Assembly (NCBI RefSeq): GCF_025698545.1
Contig: NC_068571.1
Location: 32,893,733-32,957,732 of the forward strand
Origin: Gossypium raimondii
Taxonomy: Eukaryota; Streptophyta; Magnoliopsida; Malvales; Malvaceae
Reading direction: 5' to 3'
DNA length: 64,000 nucleotides
Below the pieces are notes generated by a model. The model made no database searches. It saw nothing but the letters and a program-made list of their open reading frames with translations, and was not told the origin of the DNA. The stretch's first letter is position 1; every line of letters starts with the position of its first letter. Below are positions 25,856-39,505 of this stretch, in pieces. A program made the position numbers and the translations under genes.

Positions 25856-26859
25856 ATGGAGAGTTCCTATCAATTCACTACTGCGATACTCCTTGTGGGT
25901 TTATATTTTTCCACTAGATTTAACATAGCAGAAACTGCACCAGTTTGGTTCCCAGCCCATGCAACATTCTATGGTGGGGTTGATGCTTCTGGTACAATGG
26001 GTAAGTTTAAACAACTTTTTCTTCCTCTCCATTGTGCTGATCTCAATTCATATAATTTATTTTCTATAAAAGAGCTGTTGATCTTGAACAGATGATTATT
26101 GATTACCATGTTGGTTTTCCCAGGAGGAGCTTGTGGTTATGGCAATCTCTTTACAGATGGTTATGGAACAAGCTCAGCTGCAGTTAGCACAGTTTTGTTT
26201 AATGGTGGAAAGTCATGTGGAGGCTGCTATCGAATAGTTTGTGATGCCAAAAATGCACCCCAATGGTGTGTCAAGGGTAAATCTATTACCATCACCGCCA
26301 CCAACTTCTGTCCTCCCAACTATGCACTCCCAAGTGACACTGGTGGTTGGTGTAATCCTCCCCGACCACACTTCGACATGTCTCAACCTGCGTTTGAGAC
26401 CATAGCCAAATACAAAGCTGGAATTGTACCAATCCTCTACAGGAAGTATGAAATTTGATTCTTCCCTTATAACCGCAGTTAAGTACCGTAACATTTTTAT
26501 CACGATATTAGTAACTGACATCACCGGTTTAAATCCTTGTGGTTACCAGGGTTACATGCAGGAGAAGTGGGGGCATTAGATTCACCATCAACGGAAGGAA
26601 CTATTTTCAGCTAGTTCTGATATCAAACGTTGGGGGTGCTGGAGAGATTAACAAGGTATGGGTAAAGGGATCCAGAAGCAATAAATGGGAAGCAATGTCG
26701 AGAAATTGGGGTGCCAAATGGCAGAGCTTAAGCTATCTAAGCGGCCAGAGCTTATCCTTCAAGATCCAAGCCGGCAACGGAAGGACTAAAGCCGCTCTTA
26801 ATGTGGTACCTTCCGGTTGGCAATTTGGTCAGTCCTTCAAAAGCAACGTGCAGTTTTAG
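25856..26859 (+). CDS. Alpha-expansin (258 aa, 3 exons)
   Basis: Expansins loosen plant cell walls at acid pH without hydrolysing them. Exons are 25856-26000, 26124-26445 and 26550-26859, all with GT-AG introns and closing phases. A signal peptide of about 28 residues precedes the mature protein. Domain 1 (GH45-like double-psi barrel) shows [20 protein letters not shown], the Cys ladder, the alpha-type insertion around GGWCNPP, and the HFD motif in HFDMSQPAF. Domain 2 (CBM63) runs from about [15 protein letters not shown] to the C-terminal NVQF and keeps the aromatic residues W and Y expected for polysaccharide binding. The start at 25856 (MESSYQF) is the first ATG in this frame. Length and motifs are normal. 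The expansin subgroup cannot be assigned by eye. Confidence 0.95.
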
Positions 26860-27263
26860 ATCTTTGTTTTATTTACACCTTTCATGCATTTGTTTTGCAT
26901 TTCATTTTTGCCATACTGTTTTCTCCCAAGATGTAATATAGAAAGTATTAAGCACTTAGGTTTGAGGTTTGCAATGAAGCCCAGCAACCAAGTTTGTTGA
27001 GTATTTAAGCCCAACATTGGCAACTGTATTCACTTTGTAGGAACATTGAAATTTAGAATCTTTAGTCCTTAAATTACATTTATCCAGTTCCCAATAAATA
27101 AAACATATTAAATGCATAAACTTCAAGCTTGAGCTAGAATTTTGAGGTGTATCATTATTGCAATGTGAGACTTAAATCTTCAATAAAATTATCCAAAATA
27201 GAAAAACTTGATCTTCACTAGATTATATACTTTTGAGTTTATTATATGTCCAAGCACATAGTT
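26860..27263. other. Convergent 3' region between expansin and SRPBCC gene
   Basis: It carries the expansin 3' UTR and, from the other side, the 3' UTR of the minus-strand gene. No further gene is seen. Confidence 0.5.
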
Positions 27264-29805
27264 TTATGCAGAGTTCAAAGCACTTATCAGTCTCTCTGCT
27301 TCTTCACGAATAGACAAAAGGTTTGTCTTTATCTCGATAGAAAGCCTGTTCTCAACGAGGCGAACAGGCAACCATATCTTCGGCTTAAGATCAACTAAAT
27401 ACCAGAGGGTCGTCTGAAATTCTTCACCAAGAGATGCTTCTTCGCCTTCATATTTTCTTTTATTAAACTGCAGAGCCCATCAATTAAGAAAGTCATTAGC
27501 CTTTGGATAATTAACCTTACATTCACTCATTAAAATAGATATTTAAATCATTCAAGGTTCAAACCTTACATACACAACCTATTCAGCCAGAAAAATCTGG
27601 TTGCAAACTCTAAGCTGCATGACCTTAGAAAGGAAGCGAAAATACAAAGATGCCAACAAGAAAGATGGCGAGAAAAGCCAAGCCTCAAGTTTCTAAACAT
27701 GGATTTCTTTATGCCAGCTATACCATACAACTTGATAGATGCAACCCTGAAGAGCAAAATGTTGAAAAAACAACTCTGGGCAAACACCACTCAAAACCCG
27801 GACTAGACAACCAGCGTCAACATAAAATGGGACAACAAAAATTGCAAAAGTAAAAGTGTACGTGAAATGCATTTGTGATAAGAGAAAAACAAGTGATAAC
27901 TGTGCCTAAAGCCAATGCAAATTCATCATATCATACAGTTCAGTCATTTGCAGCAGAGGATATAAACTTATAGCACGAGCCAATGGATCAAAATTCTGTC
28001 TCGGTTTAGCAGGAAATGAGAGCTTCCTTTCGGGTGGAAATCCCCTGTTTACAAAAGGGTGCATTAATAACCATTTGGGCTAAAACGGGTTTAATTTTTC
28101 TTGGTTTTCCCTTGAAAATTCTAAAAGCTAAATATTTTTTTTATAAACTATAACAATGAGATTGTGACTTTATACTTCGTGAAACCAGACTGAAGGAGAA
28201 GATTTAAAGGTACACAACAGCTTAAGAATAATTAATTCACTACCTGTTCGATCAACCATGTTCCTTCAAACATGGTGAAGTCACCTTCAACCATCTTGAA
28301 TTGAATCTCACGCTTTTTCCCAGAAGGCAAAATCTCAAGATCTCTCTCATAACAATCTATAACTCCTTTAGCATTAAATTTCAAACCCAATGGCAAGCTT
28401 TGCTGTCCAATCTGTCAAAAGAATGTAACACAATGATTACATCGATAACAGAAGGCAATCACTCAACCCAAGGACAAAACGTCAAGCAATTATATATAAA
28501 AGAATACTATTAGCAATGTGAGGTTGAGGGACATGTATCATCAATAAACCAATATTTATAAATTATATACATGTGCTTGGCTGGTTGCCCTCAAGGTAAA
28601 AGTACCATAGAGGCCTCTGAACTAGGAGTCAAATTACATTTTGTACCTTTACTCAAAAAAAAAAAAAGAAGAGCAAATTAGTTATTGTATGTTAAATCAA
28701 AGGGCAAACTAGTCTTTTCAGTTAAAATTTTCATCAATTTCTACTGGTAAAAAATGGTATGGCTGACAAAATAATCAAAGAGTTATGCATGGCTTGCCAC
28801 TGTGTACCTCATAATACCAGTTTTTAACAACGAAAATTTTAACAAAAGAACAATTTACTCTTTAATCTAATGTAGAGGGACTAATTTGCTCATTTTTTGA
28901 GTGGAGGGGGCAAAATGCAATCCGACTCCTAGTAAAGGTAATAGAGTGAAGGAAATGGATTCATTGCCCAGAATATCAAAAGATTAATATAATAGAGCTT
29001 CTCAATCCCAGTACTTACATTCTACTCTCATCCCTCTGTAGGACTCAAGAAACTCAAAATAGCCCTTTTTCTTTTTCCAAATGATCCACCCAGCAATTGG
29101 CACTCACATTTAAACCCTCAACATGTGCAACAAATTTCCTACCCATATTTAGAGAAACCCAGAAACGCCTTCATTTTGTTCTAAAAATCCTAAAGTTGTT
29201 TGCATCTTACTTAAAAGTTTTAATTAACATAAGTACGACATTGCCAAAGTTCACATGCAACTAAAATTTAGATAAACAGAAGACAGAATAAAAAAGGAAA
29301 TGAAAAGAAACGGGAGATAATGATTTACCTGATAAAGTCGAGCAAATTTGTGTTTCTTTTCGACAACTTCGCTGACAGCAAGACCCGGAATAACATCAGC
29401 CAACTTCTCATAGTTGGTCAAGATGTTCCAAACAGTATCGAGGTTGGCTTCAATCCCAATTTTGGACCGAATTCTACGAGAATTCCCTCCAAGCTTTTTT
29501 ATCTCAATAAAGACACCGTCTTCAGACAATGGTTGTGTCTCATCATCTGAAGAAACAATCCCATCATCGTCAACGTCAAAATAAAAATCATCCTCCTCGT
29601 TTGTGGTAGCATCGGAGTTAGAGCAAAAGGGGCAGGGCCTGGATTTGGAGAAAAGAAACCTGGGACAGGGAATTGAGAGGAAAAGAGAGGCGGTGGCTTT
29701 ATAGGAGGGTGGTGGGTGGAGAAGGAAGCGGGTGGTGGCGGGGAAAGGCGGGAATACGACGGTGGAAACAGCAGTTAGCGAGGGTGAAATTGGAGAGGCG
29801 CGCAT
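27264..29805 (-). CDS. Plastid-targeted SRPBCC (polyketide cyclase/START-like, COQ10-type) protein, 282 aa
   Basis: Three coding exons close in frame: 29805-29329, 28411-28244 and 27467-27264. The first ~65 residues are Ser/Pro/Phe-rich with few acidic residues, as in chloroplast transit peptides; an acidic linker (EEDDFYFDVDDD) follows. The SRPBCC domain starts near residue 105 at the IEIKKLGGNSRRIRSKI stretch, continues through DTVWNILTNYEKLADVIPGL and GDFTMFEGTWLIEQ, and ends with VDLKPKIWLPVRLVENRL. Plant proteins with this pattern are annotated as polyketide cyclase/dehydrase or lipid-transport superfamily. They have a hydrophobic ligand cavity, but the ligand is not known. Intron 1 carries a MITE. 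No break was seen. Confidence 0.87.
28595..28950. repeat. Foldback MITE in intron 1 of the SRPBCC gene
   Basis: Arms of about 85 bases are inverted copies: the left arm begins ACTAGGAGTC at 28621 and carries GAGCAAATTAGT, while the right arm carries ACTAATTTGCTC and ends GACTCCTAGT near 28933. The wording matches a MITE I remember as very abundant in cotton. Ends are approximate. Confidence 0.8.
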
Positions 29806-30605
29806 ATTTTGTTTAGCTCAACTGAAAGAGCAGCACAGCCCCACATTTTTCAGTGCTACTGAATTTTCAGCTGATTTCCCACCACCCGCTTCCTTTCAGG
29901 AATAGCACCGAAAGGGTTAAAATTAAATTAAAATCCCAATAGTTTTATGCCGGTTGGGCTTCCTAGTGACTCTCTACCGGCACTTAAACCCTAATTTAGA
30001 TCCATTTCCATTTTGGGCTTGGTGAAACTTTGATTATTATAAGTAAGAAAATTACCCCAAGAAAGTGTAGTTTGCTGCGACGGAGGTAGAAAAATGGAGT
30101 TCATTGGAAAAGGTTAGCTAAAGAAATAATTTGAACAAATTTCTTTTATTATGTATTTGTTTTGAATTATCAAACATTTAATTCCCACTTAATCCACTAA
30201 AAAGTTTTGAAAGATTATATATGTTGATTGAATCATAAATTATCATCAATCTCGAATTTATTTCTTAAATAATATTTTTTTATAGAAATTTTAGCAGATT
30301 TGTAGCAGATGACATTACATGCAAATTCTACGATTCCATTTGGAGTAATTTAGAAGGATGGTTTCTGAAATGTCAAAATTTCTATTTCAATTTGATTCTT
30401 GTAATTTTTCAATTTTAGTCTAAAAGTAGAAATACATGAAAGGCTTGAAGAAGTAAACCCTAAAACAAACCCTCTTCTTCTCTTCTCTTCTACTTTCACA
30501 AATTTTATCCATGGGTAACAAAGGTTGGGTTTGTTCTTTGATGTCGCTAATGGAAGAGTATTTACAAGACCTAATTATCAGGTTAATATTTTAGGTTTAT
30601 TTTTC
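29806..30605. other. Upstream region of the SRPBCC gene and spacer
   Basis: The first ~150 bases are probably its 5' UTR and promoter (minus strand). The remainder has no supported gene. Confidence 0.45.
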
Positions 30606-31112
30606 AGGCTCGGATCTAACCCGACTTAAAAAAATAGATTTAAATTTTACTTAAATCCGACCCTGATTAAAAATGTTAAACTTAGTTTGGTCTGTTTGTA
30701 TTAATTTTTTTAGATTAATTTTTATATAAAAACAAATTTAAAAAATACAATGCATCAAATACACTAAAAATATTAAAAGAAATATTTTGAACAATTTGAA
30801 AATACATTAAAAAATTATACTTAAATAACACTAATATGGTTGCAACTTAGCAAACAAATACCTATAAATTAGTAGCAAAATTAATAATAATAAAAAAAGC
30901 AATATAATAACGAAATGATAGCAAAACAACAACAAAATAACTGATTTGGGACGGATCCAGGTAAAAAATTCTACTCGAGGCCTAGCCCATTTAGAAAATA
31001 GGCCTTATTTTTTGTCTAAACCTATTTTCTGAGTCTATATTTTAAATCAAACCCTCTCATTGTTTGAACGGACTTATAAACCTAGACGAGTATCCCAAAA
31101 TCAGTTCTAATA
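30606..31112. repeat. Dispersed repeat, copy 1 (probable non-autonomous TIR element)
   Basis: It shares extended similarity with 61045-61635, including the phrases ACTTAAATAACACTAA, TTGCAACTTAGCAA/ATGCAACTTAACAA and a GCCCATTT...TTTTTTGTC segment. There is no coding capacity. The ends of this copy are less clear than those of the second. Confidence 0.6.
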
Positions 31113-31844
31113 GATAAAAGAATAATTAGGGTAGGTTGTTGATAATATGAAGCGAAAGTTTTTCTTCAAAATATGAGGATTTGAGTTGGGTGATTTCATT
31201 TCCTATTTAAAATCAATATCCATGTCAAACAAGTGGAAAATTTTCAAACTAATATGCCACATTAGCATTTTTACACAGCGGGCAACACACCACGAAGCCG
31301 TTGACGGCCCCTTACATTTTTTACCCAAATTATTGGTTAACATGAGTCTAACAAACTTGTTTTGACTGAAATTCTCAAGTCAACAATGCAATTGGATGAC
31401 AAAAAGTACGGTTTAATTGATTTTTTTTCTTTTAAACACATAATTCTATATTAAAATAGAAATGGTTGTTAACTCAAAAAAAATGTTATTAAACTTGCTA
31501 AATATAAAATCGATGAATGATTAAAGCATAAAAAAAACAATATTTGCGGTCTTCACAAGTTGTGATGGATAAATGATGACGGTTATCATTCACTTAAACT
31601 CCACCGACCACCAATAGTTTTTCTTGGAAAGTGGGTAGTTTTTCGTCAGTTTCTTAATCTGTTTCTGTTTTGAGAGTATTTCAGAATAATAAATGATGTC
31701 ACGAGTCGATTTGGACTCATGTTGTCTTAAGTTTTATATATTTTTTTAATTTTTCCATTATTTAATAAGTTTTCAGTTTTAAAAATTTTTGTATGCTCTT
31801 GTAGCATGTTTTTCAGTCTTGCTTATACATGTAACATTGGTTTT
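31113..31844. other. A+T-rich spacer
   Basis: No gene or recognisable repeat apart from poly-A and poly-T runs. Confidence 0.5.
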
Positions 31845-33261
31845 TGTAACACCCCTAACCCGTAAAGGTCGTCGGAATAGGGTTACGAGGTATTACCGAA
31901 CCAAATTCAAATTCGAATAATCATATATATACACATGTTCAACCAACTAAACCAACCAAGTCTTAAATCAAAAAGGTAATATCAACTTATTACGAGTCAT
32001 TTCATATCATGCATCGAACATATTCGTAAACACATAACTCATAATTAAAAATTATGCAAAATATTTCAAATACTACTTTTGGCCATACCTCATTTCGCCT
32101 ACTCGACTAACAAATCAATTACAAATAACAATGACACAAATGTGTATACAAAACTCACATTTAAAATTTTACCTATTTTACATGTAATCATTATATTTTA
32201 ACATATGTACCTATATCAACCCTTATAAATACAAGCAAATAAAAACATTGGGCTGAATATGCCATAAGAATTTGTATAATTTCATAGTATATCAATATAC
32301 AACTTTCACATAGTAAATGATAATTCAAATTCAATCTCAATTACCGAAAATTAAAATATTTCCATCCATGATTTCAAACATAGCTTATATTTATACCGTA
32401 TCATATCAATTAACTTTACTTGTCTATCACAATCAATATTCATAATTATCAAAATTCAAAATCTTCCAAAGCATAACATCACTTATATTAGTCTCAACCA
32501 TTTAAGAAACATAGCCAAATCATCAACCATAATATTTAATCAAAGCATGAAACCATTCATGTCAAAATAAACAAGCCATTTTCGCATGGCTTATTATATA
32601 TATACACTTCATTCAAAATATATTCAAAAGGGTAGTATAGCCTATACATGCCATAGATTTTAAATTTAACTTTTATAGGTACCGATGGACGGACGATAGT
32701 GTGATTGACTACGCTGACGATCCCCGAGCCCGTAACTAGCTTCCAAAATCTATAAAACCGAAGGAAACACAGATACACAATAAGCTATCACAGCTTAGTA
32801 AGTCAGAAGCAATTAAAAAATTCAATGACGTTAATAATTCAATAACAAACCGAATAATGCAATAATATTCATATATACACATTCGAGCTTGCAAATCTTA
32901 TATATCAAATATATATCTATGAACCAATTTCAGCTTGGCCAAATATACCTTTAAGTAATAACATAGTTATTTTTCATCTTCAAATCATATACCACTCTTT
33001 ACCGAATGTACTCATTCATATATAAATGCATATAAAACATAGTTATGATTTCACACATATACTTACCCTTTGGCCTAATATATATATAGGCTTTTTTACA
33101 CACACACATACTTTTGTATCCCAATTGACATAACCAACTAAATTTGATAGCATATATTAATTAAATATTACATACTTATACCAACATATACATATGTGTC
33201 ACATTTATCATTCATCGAATCAGTACAATTTGTACTAAATAATTTATCGAAGCATTAATAA

Positions 33262-33460
33262 AGTTGCACCATTAGTGCTCTTCTCTCACTTAACCAAATT
33301 GATCTCGGTTTCGCACACTTAGTGCCCGTTATTTAACATCATTATTTAGTTTCGCACACTTAGTGCTCGTTATTAAACCTCATCATTTAATCCGCACACT
33401 TAGTGCTAATCATATAGCCGTAGCTATTTCATACTCGCACACTCAGTGCTAAATATCAAC
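33262..33460. repeat. GCAC...GTGC hairpin array in the outer solo LTR
   Basis: Four to five units about 45-60 bases apart carry CGCACACTTAGTGC or close variants. GCAC and GTGC in each unit can pair. Confidence 0.75.
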
Positions 33461-34755
33461 AAATCACATTCACGTATATCCCTGCTTCTCAAACATATAC
33501 ACATTCGGCTACCACATATATATATTTTGCATATTTCATTTCAGCATATACAATTAATATTTATCTAAAATTTACAACGTCTATTTGCTTATAAACTTAC
33601 CTCAGATGTCGTCGATTGTAACAACCCGGTTTTGACCTTAATCGGAATAGTGGTTTCGGGACCACAAATTTGAGTCAGAAAAATATTTTAATATTATTTT
33701 TTTAGTCTACAGTATGTTAATTTATATGTGTGAAAATTTCGTGTGAAAATTTTATCGTTGGTGTGCTCGATTTAATTAAAAGGATTTAATCGTGTAAAAT
33801 GCAAAATTAGCATGCTATATGCAAAGGTACCTATTTGCTATGATTTTTATTATATGGAGTCCTTATGTTGTAATTTAATCACTAGAATTATGCATGGACA
33901 AAAATAGACAACCATTAAATAGTTTTCTAATTAAATCATTAAGGTTAAAATTGTAAAATGTATATTAATATGTATTAAATAAATAAATAATGGCCATGCA
34001 TGTGTTCATCTTTCTTGGCCGATTCTAAGAAGAAAAAAATAAAGCTTTGGAAGCTTTAAACATTTGGCACCTTTGGGAGCTTAATTCGGGTATGTGTTTT
34101 GTTCGGTTTTCGATAATTTTACGTTTTTGAGATCGTTGCTTTGTGTTCTTCAAAACTCATGTTTTAATTTTGTGAATTGTTGATGATTTTGAAATGTGCC
34201 ATTGATGAATGCTTGGACTTTGTGATAGTTGATGATGAAAAATGAAAGATATGTGATAGATTAATATGTTTTGTATTGGAATTTTTAGTGAAATTGAGTA
34301 AATAGGGCTAAATTGTGAAATTAAATTTTTGGGGGACTAAAATGTGAAATAAATGCAATGTGTGGACTTGTATGAGAACCATGAATATTCGGCCCTTGTG
34401 TGGTATGGGCAAATTTTGTATAAATTGTGTTTTATGCAATATGGAGTAAATTGCAAAAAGGTGTAAATATTAGGGGCAAAATAGTAATTTTCCAAATTAT
34501 GTGTTTTTGGATTAAATTGAATGTGTTAATAAATAAATTATCTTATTTTGAATATATTTAGATCAAGAACCAAAGAAATCGGAGTTAGATCGGGGAAAAG
34601 CCAAATTAGTCGAATAATCGTCCGATTTTGATTTTCCATCGTCCGAGGTAAGTCTATTAGCTATTTAATTTTATTAAATCAGCATATGAGTATGTATATC
34701 AATGGTATGTGTGTTGAGTTGATTTTAAAAGTATAAAATTGGAATTGAAAGTATG

Positions 34756-34756
<1 letters not shown>

Positions 34757-34786
<30 letters not shown>

Positions 34787-34787
34787 G
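34757..34787. repeat. (AT)n microsatellite
   Basis: A pure AT dinucleotide run lies in the nested LTR. Another lies at about 35737-35767. Confidence 0.85.
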
Positions 34788-35547
34788 CTAGATTCGAATG
34801 ACTATGAATATGCAAATATGCATATGAATGACCTTGAAATAAATTTAGGTATGAACATATATGTACAAATTATATTCGAATATACATGTATATACATGTA
34901 AAATTTGTTGTATTGAAATTAGGTATGAAATTACAAAGGTATGAGATATATTCGAACATATGTATGTGTGTGAATAAGGTGTGAATTTAGTATAAAATAG
35001 TTGTATAAGTTGGAGTGAATAAGTATGTATACTTATGAATAAATATTTATATTGAGTATAAGTATGAAATTTTATTTATATATATATATATATATGTTAA
35101 ATTCAGTATATGTATGAGTATATAGGTATATGTTCTTGTTTGAATATAAGTATAGAGTAATATATGTTTGTTAGATTGAATATGCATATATGTACATGTA
35201 TAAGGTCCTGTATTGAGATGGTATATAAAATTGTATGGGTATATATGGAATTCAAATGTTAAAGGTACCTAGTATATTATAAGTTAAATTTTATGATATT
35301 AGAAGTGGAATCTAAAGTATGAGGTTATATATACATAAATGTGTTTTGGTTGAATTATTGAGTTATTTAAGTTAGATTTGATGATTGGAATTTATATTTA
35401 TCCATGTGTTTTTAAAGATATAAGTTATGAATATTGAGCTCAATTTTGTGTGGATTTTATATACAAATAAGAGATACAACTTCTGTGAATTGAGATTCTT
35501 TTGTTAAAGCTCAGTATCAATCGGATTTATTGCCAGTGAAATTATTT

Positions 35548-35711
35548 AGACTATATGTCTAGCAGGCTAAGTGCCGATGAACTGAATCAGGCTATAAGCC
35601 TAGCAGGCTAAGTGCCGGTGAACTGAATCAGGCTATAAGCCTAGCAGGCTAAGTGTCGGTGAACTGAATTAGACTTTAAACCTAGTAGATGAATTGCTAG
35701 TGAATCTGTTT
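35548..35711. repeat. 41-bp tandem repeat, about four units, in the nested LTR
   Basis: Units lie at 35548, 35589, 35630 and 35671, the last being more diverged. Each begins with a small palindrome: AGACTATATGTCT in unit 1 and AGGCTATAAGCCT in units 2 and 3. A CTAAGTGCCG-type core follows. Confidence 0.92.
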
Positions 35712-35734
35712 AAATTAAGTGATTATATGCATTG

Positions 35735-35769
<35 letters not shown>

Positions 35770-37557
35770 TTTTGATTATATGTAATGGACAAATATATGA
35801 ACATTTGTTTCAATGTGTTTGATGAGTGTATAAACGTTTGAATCTTTGTGATTATTGAGTATGTGCATATATTGGTTGTCATGAAATTGTTGGATATATA
35901 TATATATATATGAACGTATTCGCATACGTGGATTATAATTGTATAAGTGTATTCGCACTTGTAATTGATAAGTATAAAAATATGTTATTGGTATATGTAT
36001 TTGGAAATTTATATATAAATGGATCCGATGAAGTGCGAACGAAAAATACACTAGAAATCAGTATATGCAGTTAATGATTATGTTGGTAACTTGATTATAT
36101 GCATATAATGTCTATACATATGTCTGTTTATGTGTATTAGTTAAGTATACATTCTTTTATATGTATTTTAGATATGCTATAGACTTACTAAGCTATGAAA
36201 GCTTACTTTGATTGTTTTTGTCCATTTGATTTATAGATTTTGGAGACGCGTTACGAGCTCAGGGATCATCAGCATAGTCTATCACACTATCGACTTCTTT
36301 TGGTATTTTGTTAAAATTTTGAACTCGGCCTTATGGCATGTATAGGTTTGAATATGATTTTGGTTAGATTTGGATTGTAAAATATAAATAGCCATGAGAA
36401 AATGGTTTAATTTCCATGTTTGTGATCAGTTTGGTTTAAAAAAAAAAAAAGAAATGGTTGTGTTTGTTTGGTTATGCCTCGTAACTCTAATTCGGCGACG
36501 GATACGGGTTAGGGGTGTTACATCGATTGTAAAAATCGGCTACTCGACCACTTTTGTCTTTCCCTGATCCAAATCCAATTTCTTTAATTCTTGATCTAAA
36601 CATATTCAAATTAAGCTTATTTAAACATCATTCTATTCAATTTAGCCTAAAACACATGAATGGGCAAATTACAATTTTGCCCCTAACATTTCACACTTTT
36701 TACAATTTAATCATTTTTGTTCAAAACACAAGATACACAGAATTTAACTACACTCCTAATGGCCGAATATTCCTAGTGTCCATACAAGTCTATATTTCTC
36801 ATTTATTTAGCATTTTAGTCCCTTAAAAAATTTATTTTCATAATTTAACCATAATTACTCAATTTCACCAAAATTCAAAACAATACATGTTAATCTAACA
36901 AATATATTTCATATTTCACCTACTAGCATCATAAAACTTAAGCATTCATCAATGACACATTTCAAAATTATCCACAATTCAAAAAATTAAGACATGGGTT
37001 TTGAAGAACACGAAGCAACGATCTCAAAAACGTAAAAATTATCAAAAACCCAACAAAATACATACCTAAATCAAAGAATACAAGTGCCGAATCTATCTTT
37101 CCTCTTTTCTTTCTTTCCTTTTGAAGTTTCGGCTATTTTATGAACATTTGCATGGTTCTTTTTATTTTGTGTTTTATTTTATTATCATTATACTAACATT
37201 ATTATTATTTTAATAAGTTAACCTTTACTAATATACATATATAACATATAATATAAGGTCATTCTTGACCATTACCATCCACTAACTTATATAGTGGGCT
37301 AATTGCATCATAGAACCTCCAAATTATAAAGACAACAACAATTAGGCTCTTTCATAATTAACCACTAATTTTTATTATACGCGATTAAGCCCTATTCTCA
37401 AATTAAGCAGTCAAACAATAAAATAAATTCACGAAACTTTCACACATGTAAATTCACACATAATAAACACAGAAAATAATATTAAAATATTTTTCAGACT
37501 TAGATTTGTGGTCCTGAAACCACTACGTCCGATTAGGGTCGAAATTAGGCTGTTACA

Positions 37558-38200
37558 GTTTTACAAGTGATTTTAGGGATATTTTTGTTGTCGTCCTCTC
37601 TAGTTTGGTAAATGTTGAACTCTTTTTTCGATTTTTGCTCGCCGCTTTGGACCATCCAAGGTTGATTTCCTTATCGTATTAAGTGCTTACAATCACTCTA
37701 GCTATGTTGTGCTTGAGTTGTGACAAAGTCAATTGTCAACGTGTCGTGATGTTCTATTGATGTTGAGACTAAAACCTTTGTTGTGTAAATGGAGCTTGTC
37801 ATTCACCATTTACGACGAGTGTTTATTATTTTTTCTCCCTAAATCGTATGGTTCCATTCATTAAATGAATTAATGAATTTATCTTTTTTAAAAAAGCATA
37901 ACAAAAATATATTTATTCTAGCGTGAGAAGAAAGACAATAAAGAGAGTGTCTTGTTTTTTCATGTCACGCACCATCCTTTTAACTTTTTCTTGAAAATTC
38001 ATTACAACAAAATAGGGTTATAGTGACGTTTTTTACAACTTATACCAACGAAAACAAAAGCAACGCAAGAGAAGACGCAAAAGAAATTTAGAAAGAACTA
38101 AATAAATGAAGCCTTGAATCCAAATTGAATCCAAGTCAAAACAAGAAGAAAAAAATTGTTTTTAGAACAAAAGACTAAATTGAAAATAAACAGAAACCAA
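37558..38200. other. Spacer between the solo LTR and the nested repeat cluster
   Basis: No gene is seen. The left end of the minus-strand LTR that forms the outer layer of the nest could lie anywhere here. Confidence 0.4.
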
Positions 38201-39505
38201 AATTAAATCCTAAAAATCTACTCTAAAAATAGCTCTCTAAACCCCCTCTTTTTAATTTAGCCTAAGTATGAATATATATAGAAATACTTAATCAAAATTG
38301 TACATTTTTACTCATCTAGGATAAACACTTCGACCAAGTAGTCTTCTCCGCTATCCTCAAACTCACGTCTGTCGAACGTAGGCTCGCTTCGAATCAGAAA
38401 ATTTTTCACAAAAATTACCAATGGGGTAATTTTACAATTTCTCTAAATTCTAGGGTCAAGTTGTAAATATTAAAAATATCTCTAGAAATTCTCTAAAATA
38501 ATTTCATCAATGAATTTTCTCTTTACAACTTTCTCTTAAATTTAAGTATTTGAAAAATAATTACCCATGACTCTATTTATATAATGACCCATTGCTCAAT
38601 CTCTGAAGAACCACTATCGTTGACTATTTGTCGGCCACCAGAATGTCGCAGTAGCCAGCACCGCCGTGCTTGGTGGTGCCATAGCAAGTACGACACCCTC
38701 ACGGAACTCTAAGCCGACTCAGTTGTTTTCGGTTCGGTTCGAGCCAGTGACGACCTGACCTGTCAAATCTAGCCATTGATTGGACCGTCAACCCGGTTTC
38801 ACATACAAGGCTTGGTTCGACCAGTTTTTGGGTCTCGGTCTCGATTTTGGGTTCTTGCGCCTAATTTTCGATCTCAGGTCTATTTTCAAGTTCAATTACC
38901 TATTAGACCAATTGTTTGACTTGAAAATTAATTTCCAAAAATATTATATTTATTTAAATTAATTTGATTAATTTAATTTTACTTGATCAAAATTAATTTT
39001 TTCAAAAATCACTAAGATTTTCCAAATTAATTTTTCAAGAAAATTCTTTAATCAAATTTTCTAGTTGAACAACTCTCACGACTGCCTAATTTAATTTCAC
39101 ATCGAATAAATCCACTCAATTAAATTAATTTCAAAGTTGTAGATTTTTCTTCTAATTCAAATGTAGTCCTATTGAGCTTTTGTTGAGCTAGTGAAAGGGC
39201 CAATCAGACATATACAATTAGGCTTGAGTAATTGCAATTATATCTAGAAGTATTGTTCCAATAATTCGCACTTTATTATAGACTCTTTACGAAAGCAATT
39301 CATCCAACTGTTTTATCCAATGACCTCGTCATGTGTGTGTTACCCTCATATGATATCCTTAATTCCCTTGAGTTAAATCCGCTCACTCAATACAATCCTA
39401 TTTTATCTTGTTGTCACCATTGTGTCTTTTTAATAATTAATATGTTCACTGTCAACAGATGACTGTGATAAAATGCTCGTTTGAGAACAAGCAACCCGTG
39501 CCCAC

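Larger units (their letters stand above)
33617..36522. mobile_element. Solo LTR (same family, opposite orientation) nested in the outer LTR
   Basis: It starts TGTAACAACCCGGTTTTGAC and ends ACGGGTTAGGGGTGTTACA. It is flanked by a perfect 5-bp target duplication TCGAT (33612-33616 and 36523-36527). Its start is the reverse complement of the outer copy's end, with substitutions, so it belongs to the same family inserted the other way round. Length is 2906 bases. No coding domains. Confidence 0.92.
31845..37557. mobile_element. Solo LTR (TGTAACA family), interrupted by a second solo LTR
   Basis: It starts TGTAACACCCCTAACCCG at 31845 and ends TAGGCTGTTACA at 37557. It is flanked by a perfect 5-bp target duplication GTTTT (31840-31844 and 37558-37562). 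Without the insert its length is about 2.8 kb. There are no coding domains, so it is an LTR left after recombination between two LTRs. It is in the same orientation as the copies at 12679 and 42452. Confidence 0.9.
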
